From Candidatus Competibacteraceae bacterium (GTDB lineage Bacteria; Pseudomonadota; Gammaproteobacteria; Competibacterales; Competibacteraceae): a stretch of DNA of 9,797 nucleotides. The DNA is taken from NCBI GenBank assembly GCA_003527885.1, contig DPWB01000018.1, forward strand, positions 1 through 9,797. The letters run 5' to 3'. The notes below the pieces were generated by a model that worked only from the letters and a program-made list of their open reading frames with translations, was not told the origin of the DNA and did not search any database. The position numbers and the translations under genes are program-made. How positions within the stretch are numbered: position 1 is the first letter of the stretch; every line of letters begins with the position of its first letter. Shown one piece after another: positions 1 through 6,042 of the stretch.

Positions 1-31
1 GTGCGCTTTGTTTTCTCGTTTTTATTTTTTT
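1..31. other. Non-genomic read-through beyond the sequencing adapter
   Basis: This T-rich stretch lies outside the P7 adapter end at position 32. Read on the other strand it is an A-rich tail after the end of P7, which is what an Illumina read gives when it runs past the end of a short library molecule. It should not be treated as genome. This is inferred from its position directly outboard of the adapter; the bases themselves match nothing I recognise. Confidence 0.85.
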
Positions 32-97
32 CAAGCAGAAGACGGCATACGATATCTAGTACGGTCTCGTGGGCTCGGAGATGTGTATAAGAGACAG
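32..97 (+). other. Illumina Nextera P7/i7 adapter contamination
   Basis: Positions 32-55 match the 24-base P7 flow-cell sequence with one mismatch (GATAT for GAGAT at 51-55). Positions 56-63 are an index, CTAGTACG, which I recall as Nextera N702. Positions 64-97 are the Nextera read-2 adapter, ending in the Tn5 mosaic end AGATGTGTATAAGAGACAG at 79-97. Real insert starts at about 98. Translation across it gives spurious peptides such as QAEDGIRYLVRSRGLGDVYK on the plus strand and SLIHISEPTRPY on the minus strand, both familiar contaminants of protein databases. An apparent in-frame N-terminal extension of folB comes entirely from this segment. Confidence 0.98.
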
Positions 98-166
98 GTC
101 CCGGACGAGGTCGGGCCGGGCTGCGGTGTTTACGTTAAGATAAACCACCCTGTGCGGACTTCCATC

Positions 167-523
167 ATGGATATCATTTTCATACACGAACTGCGCGTGC
201 AAACCCTCATCGGCGTTCATCCCTGGGAACGCGAAAGCCGACAAAACCTGCTGCTCGACGTGGAGCTGGGCGCCGACACCCGCGCGGCGGCCGCGACCGA
301 CCGACTCGATGATACGCTGGATTATCAGGCCGTGGCTCGACGGATCGACGAATTCGCCAGCGCCAGTTCTTTCCAGTTGGTGGAAACCCTGGGCGCGCGG
401 ATCGCCGAACTGCTGCGGCGGGAATTCGATGTCCCCTGGCTGCGGCTGACCCTGCGCAAGCCCGGCGCGGTACCCGGCACGCTCGAAGTCGGCCTCATCA
501 TCGAACGCGGTGTCCGAACTTGA
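167..523 (+). CDS. folB: Dihydroneopterin aldolase FolB
   Basis: This 118-residue cytoplasmic enzyme converts 7,8-dihydroneopterin to 6-hydroxymethyl-7,8-dihydropterin and glycolaldehyde in folate synthesis; many family members also epimerise the substrate. The length matches the family (about 120). The N-terminus MDIIFIHEL followed by IGVHPWERE is typical. Glu21, Tyr53, Glu73 and Lys98 (in LRKPGAV) align with the active-site residues of characterised aldolases. The C-terminus VGLIIERG is also conserved. ATG167 is chosen because it gives the conserved MDI start. An in-frame GTG at 152 is less likely, and the frame continuing further left is adapter. No clear Shine-Dalgarno is visible. A small imperfect hairpin (GGTGTTTA at 125-132 with TAAACCACC at 141-149) lies upstream. 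It overlaps folK by four bases. Confidence 0.96.
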   Translation: MDIIFIHELRVQTLIGVHPWERESRQNLLLDVELGADTRAAAATDRLDDTLDYQAVARRIDEFASASSFQLVETLGARIAELLRREFDVPWLRLTLRKPGAVPGTLEVGLIIERGVRT

Positions 524-1017
524 AGGAGAAAGTCTGGGTCTGCGTCGGTATCGGCAGCAACATCGAACCGGAGCGGCACATTCGGGCCGGGCTGGCGGAG
601 CTGCGCCGGCGCTTTAGCCCTCTGACCGTTTCCACCGTCTACGCCAATCCGGCCATCGGCTTTGTCGGCGACGATTTCCTGAACTTGGCGGTGACATTCG
701 CCACCGACTGGCCGGTGCAGGCGGTGGCCGCCGCGCTGCGAGAGATCGAATCCGTCCACCAGCCCCGCGGACCAGGAACAAAATTGCTGCCGCGCGCCCT
801 GGATCTTGATTTGCTGCTCTACGCCGATCTGGTGTTGCATGAAAACGGCATCCGCGTTCCCCGCGATGAAATCACGCGCTACGCCTTCGTGCTGGGACCG
901 CTGGCGGAAATAGCCGGCGACCGCCGCCACCCGCTGCTGGGCGTCACTTTCGCCGAACTGTGGGCGAATTTCGACCGGTCGCGGGAACGCTTGCGGCCCG
1001 TCGGGCTGGCGCTTTAG
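520..1017 (+). CDS. folK: 2-amino-4-hydroxy-6-hydroxymethyldihydropteridine diphosphokinase FolK (HPPK)
   Basis: This 165-residue enzyme transfers pyrophosphate from ATP to the product of FolB, the next step in dihydrofolate synthesis. The glycine-rich GIGSN motif sits at residues 10-14. The HPPK signature appears as PRALDLDLLLY (91-101), with the two Mg-binding aspartates Asp95 and Asp97. PRDEITRYAFVLGPLAEIAGD-like sequence at 115-134 is also typical. The stretch before PR reads GTKLL instead of the usual RWG, suggesting the divergent FolK branch often found beside folB. The start is TTG520, overlapping the folB stop as TTGA; no ATG or GTG exists near the conserved N-terminus. The overlap implies translational coupling. 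The gene ends 28 bp from the convergent ygiM-like gene. Confidence 0.92.
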   Translation: MKEKVWVCVGIGSNIEPERHIRAGLAELRRRFSPLTVSTVYANPAIGFVGDDFLNLAVTFATDWPVQAVAAALREIESVHQPRGPGTKLLPRALDLDLLLYADLVLHENGIRVPRDEITRYAFVLGPLAEIAGDRRHPLLGVTFAELWANFDRSRERLRPVGLAL

Positions 1018-1045
1018 GGGCCGGCGACGGAGCCGCCCGGCGCCC

Positions 1046-1750
1046 TTACAACTGGCTCCATTGCACGCGGCGTTGCTCCCGGATTTTTGGCATCACCATG
1101 GCGACTAACAACACCGCGCCCAACAACACCGCGCCCATCAAGAACCGGACGGTGCCGTTGTCGTTCCGCAGCGCCTGATTTTCCTGTTGGATGATTTGCA
1201 GCTCGCGCTCCAGAGTGACGGTCCGTTCCTGCAAGGCTTTGTTACGTTCGTCGATGGCCACAGTATCGGCGGCCACCTTGCGATACTGCGCCAACTGCTG
1301 GCGCAGCCGCAGCGCTTCTTCGTACAGTTGCGAATAGCTGAGCCGCTCGCTGTCCGGCCGGCCGGCCGCGCCGTCGACATGCTGCTGGAGATCGGTATGG
1401 CGCGCTTCCAGCTGGCCCAGTTCCTGACGGACCCCCAGCAACTGCTCCCGACTGCTGGGGGTCTCGGTCAACTGGTCGCTGGAAATCCAGCCCCTGACGC
1501 CCGAAGACGCCCGAATCTGGGTGTAACCCTTAACCGCGTCAACCTTCAAGACGGTGACGGCCGAACCGCTGCGAACCGCGCCCACGATCTTGTAGCGGTT
1601 GGACGCGCCCGCGCGCAGCGGCACATCGACCATGTCGCTGACATAGGCCGCGGTCCGGGATTGGGGCTGAGCTTCCGGCTGGGCCTGGACTGGGGCGACG
1701 GCGAACGGCAGCACGACCAGCCCCAACAAGAGAGTCACCAAGAGTTTCAT
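1046..1750 (-). CDS. YgiM-type SH3-domain, coiled-coil, membrane-anchored protein
   Basis: This 234-residue protein has the layout of the TIGR04211/YgiM family. A signal peptide covers residues 1-23 (MKLLVTLLLG..., likely cut after VQA). A bacterial SH3 domain spans about 35-95 (YVSDMVDVPLRAG ... GWISSDQL). A long coiled-coil rich in Gln, Glu and Arg covers about 102-200. One C-terminal membrane helix (203-221) is followed by a basic tail. The body is predicted to lie in the periplasm, tethered by the C-terminal helix. The molecular role of the family is not established; SH3b domains often bind cell-wall peptides. ATG1750 is chosen because it gives a clean signal peptide; the frame extends 16 codons further to a TTG at 1798. 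No strong Shine-Dalgarno is seen. E. coli YgiM is slightly shorter (about 206). Confidence 0.86.
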   Translation of the reverse strand: MKLLVTLLLGLVVLPFAVAPVQAQPEAQPQSRTAAYVSDMVDVPLRAGASNRYKIVGAVRSGSAVTVLKVDAVKGYTQIRASSGVRGWISSDQLTETPSSREQLLGVRQELGQLEARHTDLQQHVDGAAGRPDSERLSYSQLYEEALRLRQQLAQYRKVAADTVAIDERNKALQERTVTLERELQIIQQENQALRNDNGTVRFLMGAVLLGAVLLVAMVMPKIREQRRVQWSQL

Positions 1751-2033
1751 AGGGAACGGCGATTGACTAGGAGTAACAGCGACGATCAACAATAACAAAG
1801 TTCGGATAATCTTATCCGTTTGCAGCGGTTATTTATATCGCTAAATACCATAATGGCGTTTAAATATTTCTGAAACGGTCCCTGGAAATTTAACGGGGTT
1901 CGCACCTTCACGAGCCACGTTTGTGGTAAAAGTTCGGCCGAAACCCAACATCCGCATGTTTGGCTCTCATTACTTTACAACGCAAAGGATCGGCTTCCAA
2001 GCCGACCGCCCAAACCCGCTTCAAGCCCGTTTT
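1751..2033. other. Divergent intergenic region between the ygiM-like gene and the methyltransferase gene
   Basis: This 283-bp spacer separates divergent genes and must hold promoters for both. It is visibly richer in A and T (about 1790-1900) than the surrounding coding DNA. A 7-bp-arm inverted repeat lies at 1803-1818. A weak plus-strand sigma70-like pair is TTGCAG (1820-1825) with TAAATA (1842-1847), spacing 16. An isolated CATAAT occurs at 1849-1854. No RNA gene or convincing small ORF is seen. The methyltransferase frame stays open upstream to a GTG at 1923, but that part looks non-coding. Confidence 0.5.
1803..1818. repeat. Inverted repeat, possible operator
   Basis: CGGATAA at 1803-1809 and TTATCCG at 1812-1818 are perfect 7-bp arms around a TC centre, about 55 bp upstream of the ygiM-like start codon. 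It sits where a promoter or operator of the minus-strand gene would be. There is no T-tract suggesting a terminator. The binding protein, if any, is unknown. Confidence 0.4.
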
Positions 2034-3257
2034 ATGGCTACCGCCCGACCCACCGACCGTCACACGACCCTGCCGGAGCCCGATCCCGCCGCCAGCGCGC
2101 ACAGCGCTCGCCTGTTGGAGCGGATTCGTACCGAAATCGCCACATGCGGCGGCGCGATTTCCTTTGCCCGCTTCATGGAACTGGCGCTTTATGCGCCGGA
2201 TCTGGGCTACTACCGCGCCGGAACCCGCAAATTCGGCCCCGGCGGCGATTTCGTCACCGCCCCGGAACTGTCAGCGCTGTTCTCCCGTTGTCTGGCCCGG
2301 CAGTGCCGGGAAATACTGGATACGATCGGCGGCGGCGCGCTGCTCGAACTGGGTGCTGGCAGCGGCATCATGGCGGCCGACCTCTTGGGCGCATTGCGCG
2401 CGGCGGACGCGCTGCCGGACCATTACGCGATTCTGGAGATCAGCGGCGAACTGCGCGAACGCCAGCGCCAAACCCTGGCCGAACGAGCGCCGGATTTACT
2501 GGGGCGGGTCCGCTGGCTGGACGCCCTGCCCGATCCCGGTTTCCGGGGGGTGATCCTCGGCAACGAGGTCGTGGATGCGCTGCCGGTCGAGCGGTTTCGG
2601 ATCACCGCCAACGGGCCGCGCCGGCTGATGGTCACCTGGACTGAAACCGATCCTTCAACGGGCTTGGCGAACGGGCTGGCTTGGGCCGAAGGCCCGGAAG
2701 ATCCGGCCGTGACGGATGCCGTGGCGCGCATCGAGACCGCTTGCGGCCGGCCTCTGCCGGAAGGTTATACCTCCGAATACGTTCCTCGCTTGGCGGACTG
2801 GGTGCGCGCCATAACCGAACCGCTGGCGGCCGGGGCCTTGCTGCTGGTCGATTACGGTTATCCGCGCCGAGACTACTACCACCCCGAACGAGCCGACGGC
2901 ACCCTGCTCTGCCACTACCGCCACCGCGTCCACGCCGATCCGCTGCTGCTGCCGGGCCTGCAAGACATTACCGCCAGCGTCGATTTCACCGCCGTAGCCG
3001 AGGCGGGACGGGCGCTCGGGCTGGCGCTGGCCGGCTACACCAACCAGAACTATTTTCTGTTCGGCTGCGGGTTGCTGGATTTACTGGCTGAAGTCGATCC
3101 CGCCGACTTGGTTCGCTATCTGGAACAGGCCCGTCAGGTCAAAGTGCTGACGCTGCCCGGCGAAATGGGCGAACGTTGTAAAGCCATCGCCCTGACCCGC
3201 GGCATGGCCGCTTCACTGTGCGGTTTCTCGGTTCGGGACGAACGACACCGGCTATAG
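2034..3257 (+). CDS. MidA/NDUFAF7-family SAM-dependent methyltransferase (COG1565, DUF185)
   Basis: This 407-residue class I methyltransferase matches the usual family length. Motif I, which binds S-adenosylmethionine, is LELGAGSG (104-111). Family hallmarks are GGDFVTAPELSALF (70-83), ILGNEVVDALPV (174-185), LLVDYGY (270-276) and GTLLCHYRHRVHADPLLLPG (289-308). The mitochondrial homologue NDUFAF7 methylates an arginine of complex I subunit NDUFS2. The bacterial substrate is unknown, and nothing nearby reveals it. ATG2034 (MATARP) is chosen over a GTG at 1923, because the 37 residues in between look like translated intergenic DNA. No clear Shine-Dalgarno precedes it. It is followed at 95 bp by the GCS2-like gene on the same strand. 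Confidence 0.9.
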   Translation: MATARPTDRHTTLPEPDPAASAHSARLLERIRTEIATCGGAISFARFMELALYAPDLGYYRAGTRKFGPGGDFVTAPELSALFSRCLARQCREILDTIGGGALLELGAGSGIMAADLLGALRAADALPDHYAILEISGELRERQRQTLAERAPDLLGRVRWLDALPDPGFRGVILGNEVVDALPVERFRITANGPRRLMVTWTETDPSTGLANGLAWAEGPEDPAVTDAVARIETACGRPLPEGYTSEYVPRLADWVRAITEPLAAGALLLVDYGYPRRDYYHPERADGTLLCHYRHRVHADPLLLPGLQDITASVDFTAVAEAGRALGLALAGYTNQNYFLFGCGLLDLLAEVDPADLVRYLEQARQVKVLTLPGEMGERCKAIALTRGMAASLCGFSVRDERHRL

Positions 3258-3265
3258 TTGACACG

Positions 3266-3289
3266 GGCGACCGGTTTTGCTCGGTCGCC
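3266..3289 (+). other. Hairpin in the leader of the GCS2-like gene
   Basis: GGCGACCG (3266-3273) and CGGTCGCC (3282-3289) form a perfect 8-bp stem with an 8-base loop, starting nine bases after the methyltransferase stop. It is followed by a pyrimidine-rich but not T-only stretch, so it is at best a weak intrinsic terminator. It may instead separate the two cistrons or stabilise mRNA. Confidence 0.45.
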
Positions 3290-3339
3290 TCTCCTGTCCG
3301 TCGGGCGCAGCCAAGGATCGCGGACGGCCATCCCGATCT

Positions 3340-3345
3340 GGAGGG
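3340..3345 (+). promoter_or_regulatory. Shine-Dalgarno deciding the start of the GCS2-like gene
   Basis: GGAGGG lies seven bases before ATG3353. The reading frame stays open upstream to 3218, inside the methyltransferase gene, so this site fixes the start at 3353. Confidence 0.75.
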
Positions 3346-3352
3346 CTGGAAC

Positions 3353-4789
3353 ATGGGTCAGGGTATAGCGCAAGCGCAGTTCAACCCGCAGGATTTCCAA
3401 CGGTTTCAGGCGCGGTTGCGCGAAGAAACCGCCGAGTTGGCCGGCTGGTTCCGCGCGGGACGGTTCGCGCCGACCAGCGGCGTCGGCGGTTTCGAGATCG
3501 AAGCGTGGCTGGTGGACCGGCAAGGGCGGCCCGCGCCGCTCAACCAACGCTTTCTGGAGCGGCTGGCCGACCCGCTGGTGGTGCCGGAACTGAGCGTCTT
3601 CAACATCGAACTCAACACCCCGCCGCTCCCCTTGCGCGGGCCGGCGCTACGCCAGATGCACGCCGGCCTCGAACGCCTCTGGCAACGCTGCCAGCACGTC
3701 GCCGCCGATCTGGAGAGTACGGTCATGCTGATCGGGATTCCTCCAACCTTGCGGGCCGACGATTTGACGCTCGACCACATGTCGGATCAGGCGCGCTTTC
3801 GAGCCATCAACGCGCAAATTCTGGCGCGGCGGCGCGGCCGCCCGATGGAGCTGGCGATCCATGGGACCGACACCCTGCACCTGACCCACCCCGATGTCAT
3901 GTTGGAAGCGGCCACGACCTCGTTCCAAACGCATTTGCAGGTTGCGGCGGCCGACGGCCCGGCGTTTTTCAATGCCGCTTTGGCGGCGGCCGCTCCCATG
4001 GTGGCGGTGGCGGCCAACTCGCCTTTGTTGTTCGGCAAGCGCTTGTGGCAAGAAACCCGCATCCCGCTGTTCGAACAGGGGGTGGCCTTGGCGGGCGGCG
4101 AAGCGTCGGACGATCCCAGCCACCCGCGAGTCAGTTTCGGCAGCGGCTACGTCAGAGAGTCGCTGCTGGCATTGTTCGACGAAAATCTGACGCATTATCC
4201 GGCGTTGCTGCCGGCCGATCTGAGCGCTGAACCGCCGGAAAATTTGCCTCATCTACGCCTGCACAACGGCACCATCTGGCGCTGGAACCGACCGTTGCTG
4301 GGCTTTGAAGCGGATGGGACGCCGCACCTGCGCATCGAGCACCGGGTGATGCCGGCCGGCCCCAGCATCCCCGACACCATCGCCAACGCGGCGCTGTATT
4401 ACGGATTGGTCTACGGCTTGGCGCGGGAACGGCCGCCGGTCGACACGCTGCTGGAATTCGCCCAGTGTCGGGCGAACTTCTACGCGGCCGCGCGGGACGG
4501 TTTGGCGGCGAACGTGCTCTGGCTGAACGGTCGCACCCTGCCGCTGCGGCAACTCGTGCTGGAGGAACTGCTGCCACTGGCCCGGCGTGGGTTGCTGGCG
4601 CTGGAGATCGATACCGCGGACGCCCGCGACTATTTGGCCATCATCGCCGCGCGGGTGGAAAACGGCCGCACCGGCGCCGGGTGGCAGCGAGATTTTTTCA
4701 CCCGGCATGGCGCCGATCCGACCGCGCTGACCCTGGCGTACCTGGATCGGCAGCGCGGCGGCTTGCCGGTCCATGAATGGCGATGCTGA
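3353..4789 (+). CDS. Glutamate-cysteine ligase-like protein (GCS2 superfamily), substrate unknown
   Basis: This 478-residue soluble protein resembles carboxylate-amine ligases of the GCS2 fold, which form amide bonds through an acyl-phosphate. Visible landmarks are GGFEIEAWLVD (45-55), where Glu48 and Glu50 match the G-x-E-x-E metal/ATP motif. Others are ELSVFNIELNTPPLPL (79-94), ATTSFQTHLQV (187-197), AANSPLLFGKRLWQETR (220-236) and HLRIEHRVMPAGPSIPD (325-341), corresponding to conserved strands of YbdK/GshA-type enzymes. No signal peptide or membrane segment is seen. The superfamily assignment is fairly secure from motif order. Whether it makes gamma-glutamylcysteine or another amide cannot be told, and the family includes many uncharacterised members. 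It may be co-transcribed with the methyltransferase upstream, and it converges with the membrane-protein gene. Confidence 0.72.
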   Translation: MGQGIAQAQFNPQDFQRFQARLREETAELAGWFRAGRFAPTSGVGGFEIEAWLVDRQGRPAPLNQRFLERLADPLVVPELSVFNIELNTPPLPLRGPALRQMHAGLERLWQRCQHVAADLESTVMLIGIPPTLRADDLTLDHMSDQARFRAINAQILARRRGRPMELAIHGTDTLHLTHPDVMLEAATTSFQTHLQVAAADGPAFFNAALAAAAPMVAVAANSPLLFGKRLWQETRIPLFEQGVALAGGEASDDPSHPRVSFGSGYVRESLLALFDENLTHYPALLPADLSAEPPENLPHLRLHNGTIWRWNRPLLGFEADGTPHLRIEHRVMPAGPSIPDTIANAALYYGLVYGLARERPPVDTLLEFAQCRANFYAAARDGLAANVLWLNGRTLPLRQLVLEELLPLARRGLLALEIDTADARDYLAIIAARVENGRTGAGWQRDFFTRHGADPTALTLAYLDRQRGGLPVHEWRC

Positions 4790-4845
4790 CGCGGCCCATC
4801 GACCAAGCCAGATCAGACAGCAACGCCCGCCCACCTCCTGCGGCG

Positions 4846-4861
4846 CTCGGATGCATCCGAG
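4846..4861. repeat. Perfect 16-bp palindrome between convergent genes
   Basis: CTCGGATGCATCCGAG is self-complementary over all 16 bases and lies in the 100-bp gap between the GCS2-like gene and the membrane-protein gene. No T-tract adjoins it on either side, so it does not look like a classical intrinsic terminator. It could be a protein-binding site or a bidirectional RNA 3'-end hairpin. Confidence 0.5.
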
Positions 4862-4873
4862 AGGCCCGCTAGC

Positions 4874-4891
4874 AAGCTGCGGCGGCAGCTT
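4874..4891 (-). other. Hairpin overlapping the stop codon of the membrane-protein gene
   Basis: AAGCTGC (4874-4880) and GCAGCTT (4885-4891) are perfect 7-bp arms around GGCG and run into the minus-strand TAA at 4890-4892. No T-tract follows. It may protect or end the transcript together with the palindrome at 4846-4861. Confidence 0.4.
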
Positions 4892-5744
4892 ACCGGGACA
4901 CGGAGCCACCGCTGACGCTGGCCCGCCACTGCTCCTGCGCTTCCAGGATTTCGGCTTCCTCGACGCCTCCTTGGAACACATCGTTCCAAGCCACATACAG
5001 CAGAACGCCCAGATAGGCCGACAACGGTAGCGCCAGCACCTGAGCGATGACCGAAAACACCGGATAAAACGGCAAGGCCAGCAGCGCCAGCCCGCCCAGG
5101 CCCAGCACCAGAAACAGCCACGGATTGAGCTGCATGGCCAGCGCGCTACACCGCCAGCACACCGAAAGCGGCAGCTCGCGAAACAGTTGCAGCGGCACGG
5201 TAAAAAGACCCAACACGATTTGTAGGACCAACAGCAGGCCACCCAACACGCTGAGTTGCGTCGCCAGAATGGTTCCGGCGATGCTGAAGGTTGCGGAGGG
5301 TGGGGTTGGAGAGCCACTGCTGGCGGCGTCAACCGTCAATAGCTGATCCTGCGCCCAATACGCCAACAGATAACCTTGCAGCAGCAGCAAAAATAAAAAC
5401 AGCGCGGTTTTCGACAGCGCCTTGAGCGCGGTTCGGTTGAACAGTTGGCTCGATGATGGCTGCCGCTTGCGGTTGACCGCTCTGGCCAGACCGCAAGCCA
5501 GGGTCACGGTCAGGCTCAGCGGCAAGCCGTAACAGAACATGGTGGCGATCAACGTCACCCAGCCGCCGGCCAGCGGCAGCCACCACTCCCACACCGGCAG
5601 CGCCAGCAGCAGCGCGCTGCCGGTCGGCGCGAACAACGCCACCGTCACGAACAGCCACGGGCGCCGCCGCAGCAGTTGCCACGCCTGTATCAACCAATTC
5701 CAGCCATCGCGCGGAGTCAGCGCCCGGGGTCCAAAACCACGCAT
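4890..5744 (-). CDS. Polytopic inner-membrane protein of unknown function
   Basis: This 284-residue protein has about six hydrophobic helices, near residues 30-50, 57-85, 112-130, 155-182, 207-228 and 231-253. A basic N-terminus (with RRR at 26-28) is consistent with a cytosolic start. The C-terminal tail is short and acidic (VEEAEILEAQEQW). The opening pattern, Gly-Trp-x-Trp-Leu then a Trp and a basic-Pro stretch before the first helix, faintly recalls the BPSS1780 membrane family, but I would not assign it. ATG5744 is preferred because GGGA lies eight bases before it; a GTG at 5750, two codons upstream, is possible. The start codon lies 55 bp downstream of the tRNA-Glu CCA end on the same strand with no clear terminator between, so tRNA-operon read-through could reach it. 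Confidence 0.75.
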   Translation of the reverse strand: MRGFGPRALTPRDGWNWLIQAWQLLRRRPWLFVTVALFAPTGSALLLALPVWEWWLPLAGGWVTLIATMFCYGLPLSLTVTLACGLARAVNRKRQPSSSQLFNRTALKALSKTALFLFLLLLQGYLLAYWAQDQLLTVDAASSGSPTPPSATFSIAGTILATQLSVLGGLLLVLQIVLGLFTVPLQLFRELPLSVCWRCSALAMQLNPWLFLVLGLGGLALLALPFYPVFSVIAQVLALPLSAYLGVLLYVAWNDVFQGGVEEAEILEAQEQWRASVSGGSVSR

Positions 5745-5799
5745 CGTCACCGTCCCATCGGGAAATTGACGGCTAGTTTAACGTGGATCACGGGAATAG

Positions 5800-5875
5800 T
5801 GGCGTCCCCAAGGGGATTCGAACCCCTGTTACCGCCGTGAAAGGGCGGTGTCCTCGGCCTCTAGACGATGGGGAC
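5800..5875 (-). tRNA. tRNA-Glu (anticodon UUC)
   Basis: This is a 76-base cloverleaf with encoded CCA at 5800-5802. The acceptor begins GTCCCCA and closes with TGGGGAC, followed by discriminator G. The anticodon stem is CCGCC/GGCGG around CTTTCAC, with TTC at 5839-5841. The T-arm carries GGTTCGAATCC. It is nearly identical in layout to E. coli tRNA-Glu. It is the substrate of the glutamyl-tRNA synthetase encoded upstream on the same strand. Confidence 0.97.
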
Positions 5876-5885
5876 AAAAGACGGG

Positions 5886-5915
5886 AAAAAAATAAACCGC
5901 CAACTTGGGACGGTT
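5886..5915 (-). terminator. Intrinsic-terminator-like hairpin between the two tRNA genes
   Basis: On the minus strand AACCGTC (from 5915) pairs with GGCGGTT (to 5895): seven pairs including one G-U, with loop CCAAGTT. It is followed directly by TATTTTTTT (5894-5886). That is the layout of a rho-independent terminator, although the stem base is A-T. It lies after tRNA-Ala and before tRNA-Glu, so it could lower expression of the second tRNA or act in 3'-end processing. Confidence 0.6.
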
Positions 5916-5920
5916 GATGG

Positions 5921-5996
5921 TGGTGGAGCCAGACGGGATCGAACCGACGACCTCCTGCATGCCATGCAGGCGCTCTCCCAGCTGAGCTATGGCCCC
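5921..5996 (-). tRNA. tRNA-Ala (anticodon GGC)
   Basis: This is a 76-base cloverleaf with encoded CCA at 5921-5923. The acceptor pairs GGGGCCA with TGGCTCC (one G-U), followed by discriminator A. The anticodon stem is CCTGC/GCAGG around ATGGCAT, with GGC at 5961-5963. G3-U70, the major alanine identity element, is present in the acceptor. It resembles E. coli tRNA-Ala(GGC) closely. Confidence 0.97.
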
Positions 5997-6013
5997 AAAA
6001 ATCCGAGACGGGT

Positions 6014-6042
6014 AATTTAAAAGACTCCCTAGGCCCTGTCAA
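6014..6042 (-). promoter_or_regulatory. Sigma70 promoter of the tRNA-Ala/tRNA-Glu unit, inside the end of gltX
   Basis: On the minus strand a perfect -35 TTGACA (6042-6037) is followed after exactly 17 bases by TAAATT (6019-6014). A C-rich discriminator region, CCCGTC, follows. Transcription would start near 6007, about 11 bases before mature tRNA-Ala. The -35 box overlaps gltX codons for Ile-Asp-Arg near the C-terminus. GC-rich discriminators are characteristic of stringently controlled stable-RNA promoters; that regulation is inferred here. Confidence 0.75.

Noticed and set aside
8..166. N-terminal extension of FolB as a new domain
   Set aside because: Residues come from the Nextera adapter and its flank up to 97; the remaining codons before ATG167 are not conserved-looking.
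1018..1045. Terminator between folK and the ygiM-like gene
   Set aside because: The 28-bp gap is GC-rich with only short imperfect self-complementarity and no T-tract on either strand.
1187..1795. A 202-codon plus-strand frame between folK and the methyltransferase
   Set aside because: It is antisense to the ygiM-like gene, which has signal peptide, SH3 domain, coiled-coil and membrane anchor in the right order.
3258..3263. A perfect TTGACA right after the methyltransferase stop as a promoter -35
   Set aside because: No -10-like hexamer occurs 16-18 bases downstream (TCGGTC region), so a sigma70 promoter is not supported.
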